The notes below the pieces were generated by a model that had not been told where the DNA came from, did no database searches, and saw only the letters and a list, made by a program, of their open reading frames with translations. A stretch of DNA of 64,000 nucleotides from Pirellulaceae bacterium (GTDB taxonomy: Bacteria > Planctomycetota > Planctomycetia > Pirellulales > Pirellulaceae). Made by a program: the position numbers and the translations under genes. This document shows positions 25,399-35,012 of this stretch, one piece after another (position 1 is the first letter of the stretch; the number at the start of each line of letters is the position of its first letter). The stretch spans positions 115,427-179,426 of the forward strand of contig JANQLU010000042.1 of NCBI GenBank assembly GCA_028280445.1. Reading direction: 5' to 3'.

Positions 25399-27854
25399 GG
25401 CGTTTTATCCTTTTTGTTCCGGTTCTTTCGCAATTGCTCAAGTCGGCTAAGAGGTTTTTCCTTTTTCGCCGGCGCCGTTTTTTTGGCGACGGGTTTTGTT
25501 TGGGCTGGTTTGGCCGGAGGTTTCTTTTTGACAATCGGGCGCGTGATTTGTAGCTCGACTACACCGGCTCTCGAAACAATCGGTTCACCGTTTTTGGTGA
25601 TGACGATCTGGCAGAAAACATTTCGATGTTTTCCAACCGGTGTTTTCGGTGTGGTCGTTGCGGTAAATGTCAATTCCGGTGTGTCTTTTGTAAACTTCTG
25701 GGGTGCTACGACGATTCCGGCGGGCGTTCCAAACAACCGAGCTGTCGCTTCACCTTCGAAATCAGCAATCTTGTTGATTTTGCAATAGATCTGAGCAGGT
25801 TTCCCTTGCTCCGTGCTGGTTCGTTTCATGGTGACCGTCAAAAACGGTTGCGCCACTTCGAGGTAAGCCAATTGGGTTGAAACCCAAGCGTTGCCGTTGA
25901 CGTTGCCTGAGCCGAGCACATAGATCGGCCATTTTCCAATCTGAGCGTTTCCATTGGCGTTGATCGGATACAACGCTTCGGATTTATCTGCTGGAACCGT
26001 CAAACTGTTTCGCGTCCCGACTCCTGGCGGTCGGAATGGGAATTGCAAAACGACGGGACCCTTGAAGCCTGGTTCGCGATGCACTTTGATTTTCAAATTC
26101 ATGCGTCCATTGCGTACCAATGGCACTTTGGGTTGAACCAGTTCTAAACGAAATGGAACTTTCTCGACGACTGCAAAAGCCAATTTGTCGACAATTCCTG
26201 CGTGGTACCGCGAGTTGTTCGGTGGGCCGAGCACCAAGTCCGCGACGTTGAAAAACCCGCCACTGATTTTTTGTTTTTCGTCGATGTGACGAAGTTTGAA
26301 ATCGACCAATTTTCCTGCAATCGGTGCATCGGGGGCCGCCGTAAACACAACCGGCATGATGTTTAAATTGGCCGCCATCGGTTCCGCTTTAGCGGTAATG
26401 CCTGCGGGCATGTCGTTTTTGTCGAGCACCAATTGCCCTCCAAAACCGGCCCGTCGCGCCGAGACCAACGAAGCGAATTTGCCGCCTTGAGGAACAACAA
26501 TCGTTTGCCGCCGTTGCGAATAGCGGTCAACGCGCGGAATGCCAACGGACAAAGTACGCGTCGGAGCTTTAATCTCGATGCGGTAAACAAAATCAGCCTG
26601 GCCGCGTCTCAAATGATCGCGAACTTGAATCAAGTAGTCTCCATCGGCTGGAATCGTGTAACGCAAATAACTGTCTTGGCCGCGCGCGTCGTCGCTACCA
26701 GCGATGCGTTGCCCTTGGGCATTGTAGATATTAATCACTGGGTCCAAGCCCGAACGAATGCGGCGTGCAAAACATTCGATATCCCAAACCTGACCTTTTT
26801 TGCCAGAGACTTTGAAGTAGTCGCGATCACCCGGCTGCCCAATAACGCCGTTGAGTGCACAAGGGAAAGCGGCAGGCGATGGTTGATTGCGTTGGTTATT
26901 CGGTTCAGCTTCAAACGCGTTTTTTAAATTGGAAATTCTGAACGCAACCGGCGAAGGTGTGATTCCTGTTTTGTCTTCGTAGTGAATGCCTGATCGAAAC
27001 GTCCATTTGGCGGGAACTTTGTATTTTCGAGTCAACACACCGGTGGGATCGCCCAAAAATTTAACTTCCAATTCTGTTCCCGCGGGACCACCCGCAGGAT
27101 AGGCGACGGTCGGACGCGGAAAACTACCAATGTGCAATCGATAACGACAGGCGCCGTTGCCTTGATAAGCCGAGTCACGCACCAAAACGGTATAAGTCCC
27201 ATCTTCGGGAACGACAATCGAGACATGACCATCCTGCCGCAACAACGGCGTATCGTCGGACGCGGCAAGTTCAAATCGGTTTTTGTCCAGAATCGCGATA
27301 AACGGATCCCAAAATGCGCCGCCCAAACGAATCCCTTCGACCTCGACACTGAGCCGCTGGCCTTTTTTGGCTTCGACTGCGTAATAGTCGATGTCTTCGG
27401 TATTCACGATTCCAGTCACCGTGTGGTTAAACGCCACTTTTTGGGGTTTGTCGAACGCGTTGTTCGGTTCGACTTCGGCCACCGATGGCAAAACGCCTAC
27501 AAAAAAGTTTCGATATTCGGTAATTCCCGATTTTGTTCGCAATTGGGCAACGTGCTCGCCAACGCGACAGTCGGCCGCGACAGTGACGTGAATTTTGACT
27601 TGATTCGCGTTGACCTGTTCGATTTTTTTAACGGTGATGCCGGTATCGTAGAAGAAAACTTCCTGAGCATCGTTTAACCGCGCGCCGGCGAACAGCAACA
27701 CGTGGTCGTGTCCGCGCTGGATGCCGCGTGGCAAAATGATTGACAATTGGGGAGACGCCGGAGCGGTCGCCAATGCCTGGAGTGGTTGCGCGATCGTCAA
27801 GACTGCCAGGAAAGCCATAGCAGTCAACGCTTTCATTGATTTGGGTAAGTTCAT
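25395..27854 (-). CDS. Secreted PPC-domain (pre-peptidase C-terminal) protein
   Basis: From ATG 27854 (MNLPKSMKALTAM) the 819-residue product has a clear signal peptide ending near QALATA. Two or more PPC-like beta-sandwich domains are seen (GTYTVLVRDSAYQGNGACRY near residue 250, DGDYLIQVRDHLRRG near 415), with long beta-rich linkers. The C-terminus is a Lys/Pro/Ala-rich tail (KKKPPAKPAQTKPVAKK). An upstream start at 27908 would place 18 residues ahead of the signal peptide, so I rejected it. It is the second gene of the cluster and probably helps bind or display a ligand at the cell surface. No catalytic residues are apparent. Confidence 0.88.
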   Translation of the reverse strand: MNLPKSMKALTAMAFLAVLTIAQPLQALATAPASPQLSIILPRGIQRGHDHVLLFAGARLNDAQEVFFYDTGITVKKIEQVNANQVKIHVTVAADCRVGEHVAQLRTKSGITEYRNFFVGVLPSVAEVEPNNAFDKPQKVAFNHTVTGIVNTEDIDYYAVEAKKGQRLSVEVEGIRLGGAFWDPFIAILDKNRFELAASDDTPLLRQDGHVSIVVPEDGTYTVLVRDSAYQGNGACRYRLHIGSFPRPTVAYPAGGPAGTELEVKFLGDPTGVLTRKYKVPAKWTFRSGIHYEDKTGITPSPVAFRISNLKNAFEAEPNNQRNQPSPAAFPCALNGVIGQPGDRDYFKVSGKKGQVWDIECFARRIRSGLDPVINIYNAQGQRIAGSDDARGQDSYLRYTIPADGDYLIQVRDHLRRGQADFVYRIEIKAPTRTLSVGIPRVDRYSQRRQTIVVPQGGKFASLVSARRAGFGGQLVLDKNDMPAGITAKAEPMAANLNIMPVVFTAAPDAPIAGKLVDFKLRHIDEKQKISGGFFNVADLVLGPPNNSRYHAGIVDKLAFAVVEKVPFRLELVQPKVPLVRNGRMNLKIKVHREPGFKGPVVLQFPFRPPGVGTRNSLTVPADKSEALYPINANGNAQIGKWPIYVLGSGNVNGNAWVSTQLAYLEVAQPFLTVTMKRTSTEQGKPAQIYCKINKIADFEGEATARLFGTPAGIVVAPQKFTKDTPELTFTATTTPKTPVGKHRNVFCQIVITKNGEPIVSRAGVVELQITRPIVKKKPPAKPAQTKPVAKKTAPAKKEKPLSRLEQLRKNRNKKDKTP

Positions 27855-27934
27855 CGTTCGATTTCTGAAACGGTTTGGGTCTGTGTTGGAACCGTTTACC
27901 TCTCGCATGAACGGATGCCCAAGCTGTTGTGCAT

Positions 27935-29254
27935 TTAAGCTTTGGCTTTGATCAAAAGATCCTTGACAATTTTTCCATGGTCAACGATTTCGATTGGGCG
28001 ATTACCGGGAGCCATCAGTTCTTTGTCAGCAACGATTCCCAGGCAATGGTACAGTGTGGTGGCCCAATCAGCGACGCTGAGCGGATTGTCTTCCGGCTCA
28101 CTGGCTGTTGAGTTACTACTGCCGTAGACCAAACCACGTTTGATACCACCGCCAGCCATCATGATGCTGAAAACTTTTGGCCAATGGTCGCGACCGGCCG
28201 TCGGATTAATCTTTGGCGTGCGACCAAATTCAGAGGCAAGGCAAACTAGTGTTGAGTCGAGCAGACCTCGAGCATCGAGATCCGATATCAGCGCGCCGAG
28301 CGCCTGGTCCAATGCAGGAACCTGGCGACTCATGCTACCGCTAATGTTGTTGTGCATGTCCCAACCGCCGTAAGTCAACGTGACGAATCGAACGCCTGCT
28401 TCGACCAATCGGCGGGCCAGTAACATTCGTTGACCGGCCTGGTTGCGACCATAGCGATCACGAATTTTTTTGTCTTCTTTGTTGATATCAAACGCCTCGC
28501 GCGCTTTTTGCGAACTAATCAAACTATAGGCGCGTTGATAAAACGTATCCGCGGCATCGAGTGCATCGGACTTTTCAACTTCGCGGAATTGTTTGTTCAC
28601 GATATCGAGCATCTTGCGACGTTTGGAAAAACGTTCCGTCGTTACGCCATTGGGCAAATTCAAATCGCGGACGCGGAATCCATTGCGAGCGGGATCGTCA
28701 CCCAGTGAAAATCCAGCGTAAGATGAACTCAAGTAACCTGTGCCAGCAAATTCGTTGGGCTGGTTGGGAATACATACGTACGGAGGCAAATTGTTGCGTG
28801 GCCCAAATTCATGCGCCACAACGCTGCCCATACTGGGATACTGCAACGCGGGACTGGGCCGATAGCCGGTAAACATATTGTGAGTGCCGCGCTCGTGAGC
28901 CGCTTCGCCGTGAGTCATCGAGCGACAGACGGTGATTTTGTCAGCAACATTGGCAACGTTGCGAAACAACTCATTGAATTGCACGCCTGAAACCTTGGTT
29001 TTGATACTCCGCATCGGGCCACGGTATTCCAATGGCGCGTAAGGCTTGGGATCAAATGATTCCTGATGGGCCATTCCTCCGGGTAGGAAGATGAAAATGA
29101 CGCTCTTGGCAGTGCCTTCTTTACTTTCGTAATGCTTCTGATCCGCTTGCGCCGATTTAATGCGAAAGAAATCTGTCAGAGTGAGACCGAGTCCTCCAAC
29201 CGCTCCGACTTGAAGAACATTCCGACGACTAAGTCTGTTGTCCGAACAATGCAT
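27935..29254 (-). CDS. DUF1501 (sulfatase-like fold) protein with Tat-type signal
   Basis: From ATG 29254 the 439-residue product begins with a twin-arginine-like signal (LSRRNVLQVGAVGGLGLTL). DUF1501 hallmarks are seen: FLPGGMAHQESFDPKP, SMTHGEAAHERGTHNMFTGY, GGWDMHNN, ASEFGRTPKIN and GRDHWPKVFS. The family has an alkaline phosphatase/sulfatase-like fold; metal-binding Asp and His residues can be inferred but no activity is proven. The strong GGGAG six bases ahead of ATG 29254 decides this start over 29272. It is the first gene of the four-gene minus-strand operon. Confidence 0.92.
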   Translation of the reverse strand: MHCSDNRLSRRNVLQVGAVGGLGLTLTDFFRIKSAQADQKHYESKEGTAKSVIFIFLPGGMAHQESFDPKPYAPLEYRGPMRSIKTKVSGVQFNELFRNVANVADKITVCRSMTHGEAAHERGTHNMFTGYRPSPALQYPSMGSVVAHEFGPRNNLPPYVCIPNQPNEFAGTGYLSSSYAGFSLGDDPARNGFRVRDLNLPNGVTTERFSKRRKMLDIVNKQFREVEKSDALDAADTFYQRAYSLISSQKAREAFDINKEDKKIRDRYGRNQAGQRMLLARRLVEAGVRFVTLTYGGWDMHNNISGSMSRQVPALDQALGALISDLDARGLLDSTLVCLASEFGRTPKINPTAGRDHWPKVFSIMMAGGGIKRGLVYGSSNSTASEPEDNPLSVADWATTLYHCLGIVADKELMAPGNRPIEIVDHGKIVKDLLIKAKA

Positions 29255-29420
29255 CTCTTTTCTCCCTTTCAAAAGACGGTTTCCTCGTTCAGGAAACCAA
29301 CATGCAATCTTCTAATATTATGATGAGGTCTATTTTTGTTGAAAAGTCGTTTGTCCAGATCTTGGTAGCATTTTGGTGCAGCAAAACGCCCTTAAGTCGT
29401 TAAAACGGCTCCTGGCGCAC

Positions 29421-29450
29421 AAAAAAAGACCCGTTTTGGGTAAACGGGTC
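29421..29450 (-). terminator. Intrinsic terminator
   Basis: On the minus strand GACCCGTTT pairs with AAACGGGTC around a five-base loop and is followed by seven T. It ends transcripts of the gene at 29481-30146 before they reach the DUF1501 operon. Confidence 0.9.
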
Positions 29451-29480
29451 CGGGGAGCTGATTGTTTTAGAATTTCTGGC

Positions 29481-30146
29481 TTAAAAACCAATTCTTACGG
29501 AAAATCCACCGCGGTTTAATGTGACACCGCCGCCACCATAATTAATTCCGCCATAACTTCGGTGGCCACCGCGTCCGTAATCGCAACGAGGAGGATTGTT
29601 GAACGTTGGGTATCCTCGTCCGTATCCGCGGTAAGGCGATCGGTAAACATCAACCGCTGATCCATAACCGCGTCGGCCGCCAAACAATTCTCGTCTCAAA
29701 ACACGAGCGAGGTATCGCATGTGAACAATGTCGTCTTCCATTCGATTCAACATCCGTTTGACGTGTCGTGTGTTTCCATGCACGTGACCGATACCGCGTG
29801 CCGCATTAAACTCGGCGCCATCAAAGATTGCTTCGAGGTTATGGAAACATGCGTCGAGGATGCGAAGATCTTGTTCCAGCTGACGAAACGAGCGAACGCA
29901 AAAAGTTGTCACGCGAACGTGTCGCGCGGCTTTACGCATTTTGATCGACTCGTTGATAATCGTTCGATAACTTGGTGAATGTCGATAGTGTCGAGACTCG
30001 CCGATCAACGCGTTCGCTTGCCGTTCGATACCTGCTGCCAATTGATTGAGGTGTCGTTGAGTATCTGCTGATGCGGTCGAATTGGCGCTCAGCCCAACAA
30101 CCAATATTGCAAAACCGAAAGGGATGGCAGAATAGATTCGGTTCAT
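29481..30146 (-). CDS. Secreted protein with glycine/tyrosine-rich tail
   Basis: The 221-residue product has a signal peptide (FAILVVGLSANSTASA, about residues 12-27), a helical middle rich in His and Arg (residues about 30-150), and a low-complexity C-terminus with many Gly, Tyr and Arg (RRGYGSAVDVYRSPYRGYGR). No family is recognised; similar helical secreted proteins are common in planctomycetes. The start has a strong GGAAGGAAA upstream. A clear terminator follows, so it is probably a single-gene unit. Confidence 0.8.
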   Translation of the reverse strand: MNRIYSAIPFGFAILVVGLSANSTASADTQRHLNQLAAGIERQANALIGESRHYRHSPSYRTIINESIKMRKAARHVRVTTFCVRSFRQLEQDLRILDACFHNLEAIFDGAEFNAARGIGHVHGNTRHVKRMLNRMEDDIVHMRYLARVLRRELFGGRRGYGSAVDVYRSPYRGYGRGYPTFNNPPRCDYGRGGHRSYGGINYGGGGVTLNRGGFSVRIGF

Positions 30147-30458
30147 GTTTTTTCCTTCCGTTTATGAAAATCTGGGTCAGCTTGCCGTCTGTTGGCAACC
30201 GACTGACACTTACGCATGAAGTGTGCCAAACACAAAACATCGCTGTTGTCACAAAAAAATAAAGAAAAAACCGAGCAAATCGCGATCCGCGACCGTAATT
30301 GAACTTCCTGAAACGTGACGCCGAATTCCGTTGATCGTGACCAGTTTGATGGCGCGGGTGTACTCGGAATGATTTCGAATTTGAATTCAGAAGTTTTTTG
30401 AAACCGATTTCTGTGACATTCGATTGGCGTTCTGCGAATGAACGCCTGTCTGATTGCG
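30147..30458. other. Intergenic stretch, likely promoter region
   Basis: The 312 bases lie between rnc (upstream on the minus strand) and the secreted protein gene. I see no coding frame with support, no PIR element and no clear terminator after rnc. Confidence 0.4.
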
Positions 30459-31214
30459 TTATGAATCGGCGGCAAAGGGAATCGGTTCTTCGTTTAATTC
30501 AGCCAACGCATTGGCGGCAGCGCGCTGTTCCGCCTCTTTTTTATTGTTCCCCCAGGCGGGTGCAAATACACGAACCCCCAATTTGGCAACAACCTGAAAA
30601 CTTTTGGAATGGTCCGGTCCATGTTCGTTTGTCAAAACATAAGTCGGTGGTTTGCCAAATCGCTTTTGGGCCAGTTGTTGCAAATGTGATTTATGATTGG
30701 TTTCAAATTTACCGGCAGCGGCGTTTTCAATTTCGACTTCCAATAGAGGTTCGAGAAAGTGCCGCGCTCCATCGAGACCTTGGTCGAGATAGATGGCCGC
30801 CAAAATCGATTCGAAAACATTGGCAAGCAAACTCGCTGGAACTTGCGAATCGCGAGACATCCCTTTGCCAAGAATTAAAAAAGGTTCGAGCCCCAATTTT
30901 TCTGACAGATGCGTACACAATCGTCGGCTGACTACCATCGATTTGATTTTCGTCAAATCACCTTCGAGCCATTTCGGGTACCGTTCAAACAACAGATCGC
31001 AGGTGACAAACCCCAAAACGGCGTCACCGAGAAATTCGAGTCGCTCGTTGGAGTGTAGCCGCGTTTGTGCGCCCGAAGCGTGCGTCAATGCAATGTGCAA
31101 TAGCGATTTGTTTTCGAGTGAAACGCCAAGCGCGTCTTCACAGCTGATGACATGTTCCAGTTGTTTTTCTGTCAACTGGATTTCTGGAAAGCTCAACATG
31201 TTTGAGGAACTCAT
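30459..31214 (-). CDS. rnc: Ribonuclease III
   Basis: The 251-residue product cuts double-stranded RNA in rRNA and mRNA maturation. The RNase III signature NERLEFLGDAVLGF is at residues about 57-70, and the downstream acidic residues (LLANVFESILAAIYLDQG) are conserved. A double-stranded-RNA-binding domain fills about 170-245 (HKSHLQQLAQKRFGKPPTYV and a C-terminal KKEAEQRAAANALAEL). Length is slightly above the usual 225-240 because of about 15 extra N-terminal residues. An internal ATG at 31199 is an alternative start. Confidence 0.96.
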   Translation of the reverse strand: MSSSNMLSFPEIQLTEKQLEHVISCEDALGVSLENKSLLHIALTHASGAQTRLHSNERLEFLGDAVLGFVTCDLLFERYPKWLEGDLTKIKSMVVSRRLCTHLSEKLGLEPFLILGKGMSRDSQVPASLLANVFESILAAIYLDQGLDGARHFLEPLLEVEIENAAAGKFETNHKSHLQQLAQKRFGKPPTYVLTNEHGPDHSKSFQVVAKLGVRVFAPAWGNNKKEAEQRAAANALAELNEEPIPFAADS

Positions 31215-31673
31215 TTCAATGGTTCACTCAAAAAGAATTTCTTTCATTCCAGATTTGGCCGTACAAAATCTAAAATCAAAGAAATTGTTTTTGAGAAAGG
31301 GAAATCAAGACTACAACGTCAATTATAGTGCCAAACGGACTGGCAAGATACGTCTGTTTGCCGCACGTTCGGCCAATTTGCTCGTGTCCGCTCGTATAAT
31401 CGCGATTGTACGTGTAACAAAGTGTTCCACCGAACCGCATGAGAGGAAATTTTCATGTATGCTTCAAATCTTTGTGGGACAATCGTTTGCGACTGATACA
31501 AGCACGACGCGCCAGCGAGTGGTTTGACCGCACAAGACCACTTGCTGGCGCGTCGTGCTTGTAAACCTCACAGCAAACGTGAAATTTCTTCGTCCGCAAA
31601 GGGACCAAAAATTGCAACCAGAAACGTGACACCCGATCGATCCGACGTCAGTTTCGATCGATCCGCCACGTTT
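31215..31673. other. Intergenic stretch with hairpins
   Basis: About 460 bases without a supported gene. A hairpin CAAACGGAC/GTCTGTTTG lies at about 31333-31360, and the PIR-D palindrome lies at 31496-31563. The stretch may contain the rnc promoter. Confidence 0.45.
31496..31563. repeat. PIR-D palindrome, copy 2
   Basis: Same architecture as the copy at 164-231. Relative to copy 1 an A-T pair in the stem is a C-G pair here (CACGACGCG/CGCGTCGTG), so both arms changed together. One mismatch is in CCACTTGCTGG. Confidence 0.85.
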
Positions 31674-32666
31674 CTAAAAATCGGTTGCTACGATTTCTGT
31701 TCCGTTTTTCGTACTTATGGCCCGATACACAACAGGATCGATGGTTTTAGGAATAAAAGTCGTCGAGCTATCCGCTCGTGAAAAATTTGAACCTGTGGGG
31801 TGCAGGCTATAAAACCCGCGCACGCGGTCCATCAGATCGCCACAGTTGGTATCCGGGTTGGCGTCGAAACTGATCCAGACCGGTTGCTTGTTCATACAGT
31901 CATTCGCATCATCGGATGTCCCCCAGACATTATCCGGACCGGGATTTTGACCGGTGACTGCCAGAACGGAACCACGTCCGCCAAGAAAAGTTGAGTCCGA
32001 AGTACCATCAAAATTTGCTTTCGCCCAGACCTGGCCGATGTTTCTCCCCGGTCAGCCTCACGTCGCTTCGGCGGTGATGCTCGGGTCACTCGCCGCCTCT
32101 CCAAACATCAACGTATTTGATTTCCCGTCGATAATGTCGGTGACCAATGTTTTCGAATTGATGTCAAAAATGCCGCGAGAGTTGTTGGGGTTCAAACAGA
32201 GAAACGAATTGTCACCTTTGCACATTGCATAATCGGTGACACCTGCAACCAAGCCGCCGTTTTGATTGATCTCGCTTGAACTTGCAGGACAAAGAAAGAC
32301 ATTTATTTTTGCCGTAATGACATCCAGGTTCGTGCCTTGATTCCAATCCAAAGTGAAATCGTATCTTTCAAAGACGGGAGTTTGCTCCATATGCGGCAAC
32401 AAATAGACAAACCCCGAATGAGAACCCGTCCTGAAATTAGAATCGTGAGACACGACTCCCGGTGGAAGGTAGCCTTTTGCCGTTTCATAAGAGTGCGCTG
32501 CAACTGCCATCGAACGAAGATGACTGCGACATTGAGCACTTCGCGCCGTCGAACGAATCACCATGACCGCCGGTATGAGAATACCGATCAAGATCGCAAT
32601 CACGGCGATCACCACCAACAACTCGACAAGCGTGAAACCACGTTTGTCATACTGATGAGTCTTCAT
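31674..32666 (-). pseudogene. DUF1559 pseudopilin interrupted by two in-frame TGA codons
   Basis: The start is intact: a prepilin peptide KRGFTLVELLVVIAVIAIL with cleavage after Gly, then the DUF1559 domain (YLPPGVVSHDSN, VFLCPASSSE, DGKSNTLMFGEAA). At 32058-32060 and 32052-32054 two TGA codons occur, separated by one GGC. The same reading frame then continues with 126 further codons to a natural TAG, including the family's C-terminal block (FYSLHPTGSNFSRADSS, DPVVYRAIST). The usual H-x9-DG motif there has Asp-Ser in place of Asp-Gly. Ignoring the stops, 330 residues would be near normal size. A decaying gene is the simplest reading; a pair of compensating indels or a sequence error is also possible. 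A truncated 202-residue product could still be made. Confidence 0.8.
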
Positions 32667-32754
32667 ATTTTATAGTTTCCCCAAACTACCTGCAGCATTA
32701 ACAATAACGACAATTGCCAAAAAAGCCAAACCTTTTTTGTTGTAGTGAGGATAA

Positions 32755-32905
32755 TTCGGGAGGGCGATTCGGGAGGGCGAGGCTCCTGCCGAGCCATAGC
32801 AATACCACCCGTGAGCGGCAAGGCGCTAGCCGCCGGTTCGTTAGCGCTTCGAACCGGCGGCTAGCGCCTTGCCGCTCATAGGATCAGGCTCGGTCGCGAA
32901 CCCGA
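32755..32905. repeat. PIR-B palindrome (32811-32879) inside PIR-C arms
   Basis: PIR-B has perfect arms except that the last base is T (GCTCAT). PIR-C on the left reads GGGAGGGCGAGGCTCCTGCC and is preceded by a repeated GGGAGGGCGA. On the right AGGATCAGGCTCGG is the inverse of the left PIR-C flank found at 14830-14852, so the same composite sits here in reverse. Confidence 0.85.
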
Positions 32906-32921
32906 ATTTGTGAATGCCGGG

Positions 32922-34271
32922 TTATTTTTGATTGCCGTTTTGCGATTTGATCTGATCGGAAATCGAAAATGCAATCTCCATGGCCTGATCGTAATTCAAA
33001 CGAGGATCAACTGCTGATTTATAGGCTCGATCAAGATCGCTTTCGGTCAGCTGCGATGCACCTCCGACGCACTCGGTAACGTTTTCGCCAGTCAATTCGA
33101 GATGAACGCCGCCGAGCCTCGAACCGCAAGCGGTGTGCACTTTGAAAGCAGACTGTAGTTCTGACACAATTTGTCCAAAGTCGCGTGTTTTTTTTCCGCT
33201 GTCTGTCGCAAACGTGTTTCCATGCATCGGATCGGCAACCCAGAGGACTCGCCGATCGTTGGACTGAATCGCCTCGATCAATCGAGGAAGTTGTTGTTCG
33301 ATTTTGCTGGCACCCATGCGATGAATTAAAGTGATCCGACCTGGTTCGTTTTGTGGGTTGAGGATTTTGGTCAGTTCCACCAATTCATCGCCGTCAATCA
33401 TCGCATCGACTTTGACGCCGATCGGGTTTTGAATTCCGCGACAATATTCCAAATGAGCTCCTTCGAGTTCCCGTGTGCGATTGCCGATCCAGGGAAAATG
33501 CGTACTGAGATTGTACCAACCGGTACGGCGGGGAACTGTTCTTGTTTGAGCCTGTTCATAAGTCAGATGGAGCGCTTCGTGCGATGTAAAATATTCGACA
33601 CCGCGACTGGCAATGATTCCGGTGCCCAACACTTTTTCCATAAACTGCAACGAGTTGGTAATCGATTCGACCATCGAATGATATTGTTTGCCGCGCGGTG
33701 AGTCTTTGGCGAACTCCATCTCCCAGTTTTCAGGGTGATGCAAATCGGCAAAACCACCTGCCGACAGCGCGCGAATAAAATTCAATGTCAGTGCTGCGTG
33801 TTCGTAGCCGCGTAGCAGCAGTGTTGGGTCGGGTTCTCGTTCCGTTTTGGTAAACCCGCTACGGTTAATAATATCGCCGCGATAAACTGGCAACGTCACT
33901 TCACCACGAGTTTCTTCGCTGGACGAACGAGGTTTTGCATACTGACCGGCGATGCGACCGATGCGAATAATTTGTTTTTTGGTCCCATACGTCAGGACAA
34001 AACTCATTTGCATCAAAACTTTGAGATTTCGAACAATCGAATCCGTCGAACAATCGTCGATACTTTCGCTGCAATCGCCACCTTGGAGGACAAAAGCCCT
34101 GCCCTGCTCCGCTTCGGCCAATTGTTGACGTAACGAATGAATTTCCCAACTGGTGACCAACGGCGGCAATTGATTCAAGCGCGCGATAGCAGCATCCAAC
34201 GCGGATTGGTTGGAGTAAACAGGTTGTTGGTTGGCGGTTTTGCTGCGCCAGGATTCTGGGGACCAGGTCAT
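32922..34271 (-). CDS. 3-deoxy-7-phosphoheptulonate synthase, class II
   Basis: The plant-type (AroA-II) DAHP synthase joins phosphoenolpyruvate and erythrose 4-phosphate, the first step of aromatic amino-acid synthesis. The 449-residue product has the family blocks SWRSKTANQQP, VLQGGDCSES (metal-binding Cys), SRGVEYFTSHEAL, VLWVADPMHGNT and SRLGGVHLELTGENVTECVGG. It is complete and of the usual length. ATG 34271 (MTWSPESW) is preferred to an upstream TTG at 34283. It is flanked by PIR-B elements on both sides and has no pathway neighbours. Confidence 0.95.
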   Translation of the reverse strand: MTWSPESWRSKTANQQPVYSNQSALDAAIARLNQLPPLVTSWEIHSLRQQLAEAEQGRAFVLQGGDCSESIDDCSTDSIVRNLKVLMQMSFVLTYGTKKQIIRIGRIAGQYAKPRSSSEETRGEVTLPVYRGDIINRSGFTKTEREPDPTLLLRGYEHAALTLNFIRALSAGGFADLHHPENWEMEFAKDSPRGKQYHSMVESITNSLQFMEKVLGTGIIASRGVEYFTSHEALHLTYEQAQTRTVPRRTGWYNLSTHFPWIGNRTRELEGAHLEYCRGIQNPIGVKVDAMIDGDELVELTKILNPQNEPGRITLIHRMGASKIEQQLPRLIEAIQSNDRRVLWVADPMHGNTFATDSGKKTRDFGQIVSELQSAFKVHTACGSRLGGVHLELTGENVTECVGGASQLTESDLDRAYKSAVDPRLNYDQAMEIAFSISDQIKSQNGNQK

Positions 34272-34377
34272 GCGAATCTGCAATCTTGTGATTTCAAAAG
34301 TTCAATTATGCAACGATCAAGCATTTTGGCTATGGAGGTTTTGAAACATTCATCAACATCTCACCGGAGCAACGCTT

Positions 34378-34446
34378 TGAGCGGCAAGGCGCTAGCCGCC
34401 GGTTCGTTAATGTTTCAATACCGGCGGCTAGCGCCTTGCCGCTCAC
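34378..34446. repeat. PIR-B palindrome
   Basis: Arms of 26-27 bp are intact; the loop contains TCGTTAATGTTTCAAT. It lies 10 bases after the stop of the DinB gene and about 105 bases upstream of the DAHP synthase start. There are no PIR-C arms here. Confidence 0.88.
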
Positions 34447-34455
34447 ACTGGTTTT

Positions 34456-34988
34456 CTATCCGCTCAGTTTTTGTTCGCGGATCCACTGGATTTGGGCTGT
34501 GTGATGGTCAGCATGCCAGACATACATGGGCAATGCGTCTGAAAGCGTCACTATTCTGTCCAATTCGGGATGATAAAAACCTCGCTGAAAGTCTTGCTCG
34601 GTCAGATCTCGCAGCAAGCCCGCCCAACGTGAATGGACCCCCTCGAGAATCATAAGTGACGATTCAATCGGCAAGGTTCGCGCGTCAACGATTTCGGACC
34701 AACGAGTTTCATCATACGGTTTGATTTCAGGGGTCTGCTCGGTCAAAGCCCAACGAAATCGCACATACCCATTGATATGAGCATCCGCAATATGATGCAC
34801 GATTTGCCGAATGGTCCAATTGCGATATTTGGTTTCGAGTGTTGCTGATCCAAATCCGTAACGAGATCTCGGATGCGATTCGGACCTGTTTGTAGTCTTT
34901 CGACCAGTTCGTTTTTCAAGCTTTCATCGAATTGTTCGGGGGTCTGAAAAGGACCGGCTGGAAATTCAGGTGGTGTTTCGATTGTCAT
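34456..34988 (-). pseudogene. DinB/YfiT-like protein, frameshifted
   Basis: Two adjacent frames together make one DinB-family (bacillithiol transferase-like) protein. The first half begins MTIETPPEFPAGPFQTPEQF with AAGGAA upstream. The second frame carries ETKYRNWTIRQIVHHIADAH, VRFRWALTEQTPEIKPYDE and a final MYVWHADHHTAQIQWI. The three conserved His (HHIAD, HADHH) that bind metal in this fold are in the second part. The frame changes around 34845-34852. The interval is 533 bases, exactly one short of 178 codons, so a single missing base explains it. It may be a real mutation or a sequencing error. Confidence 0.8.
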
Positions 34989-35012
34989 GAAAAATTCCTT
35001 GAGAAGAGGAAT

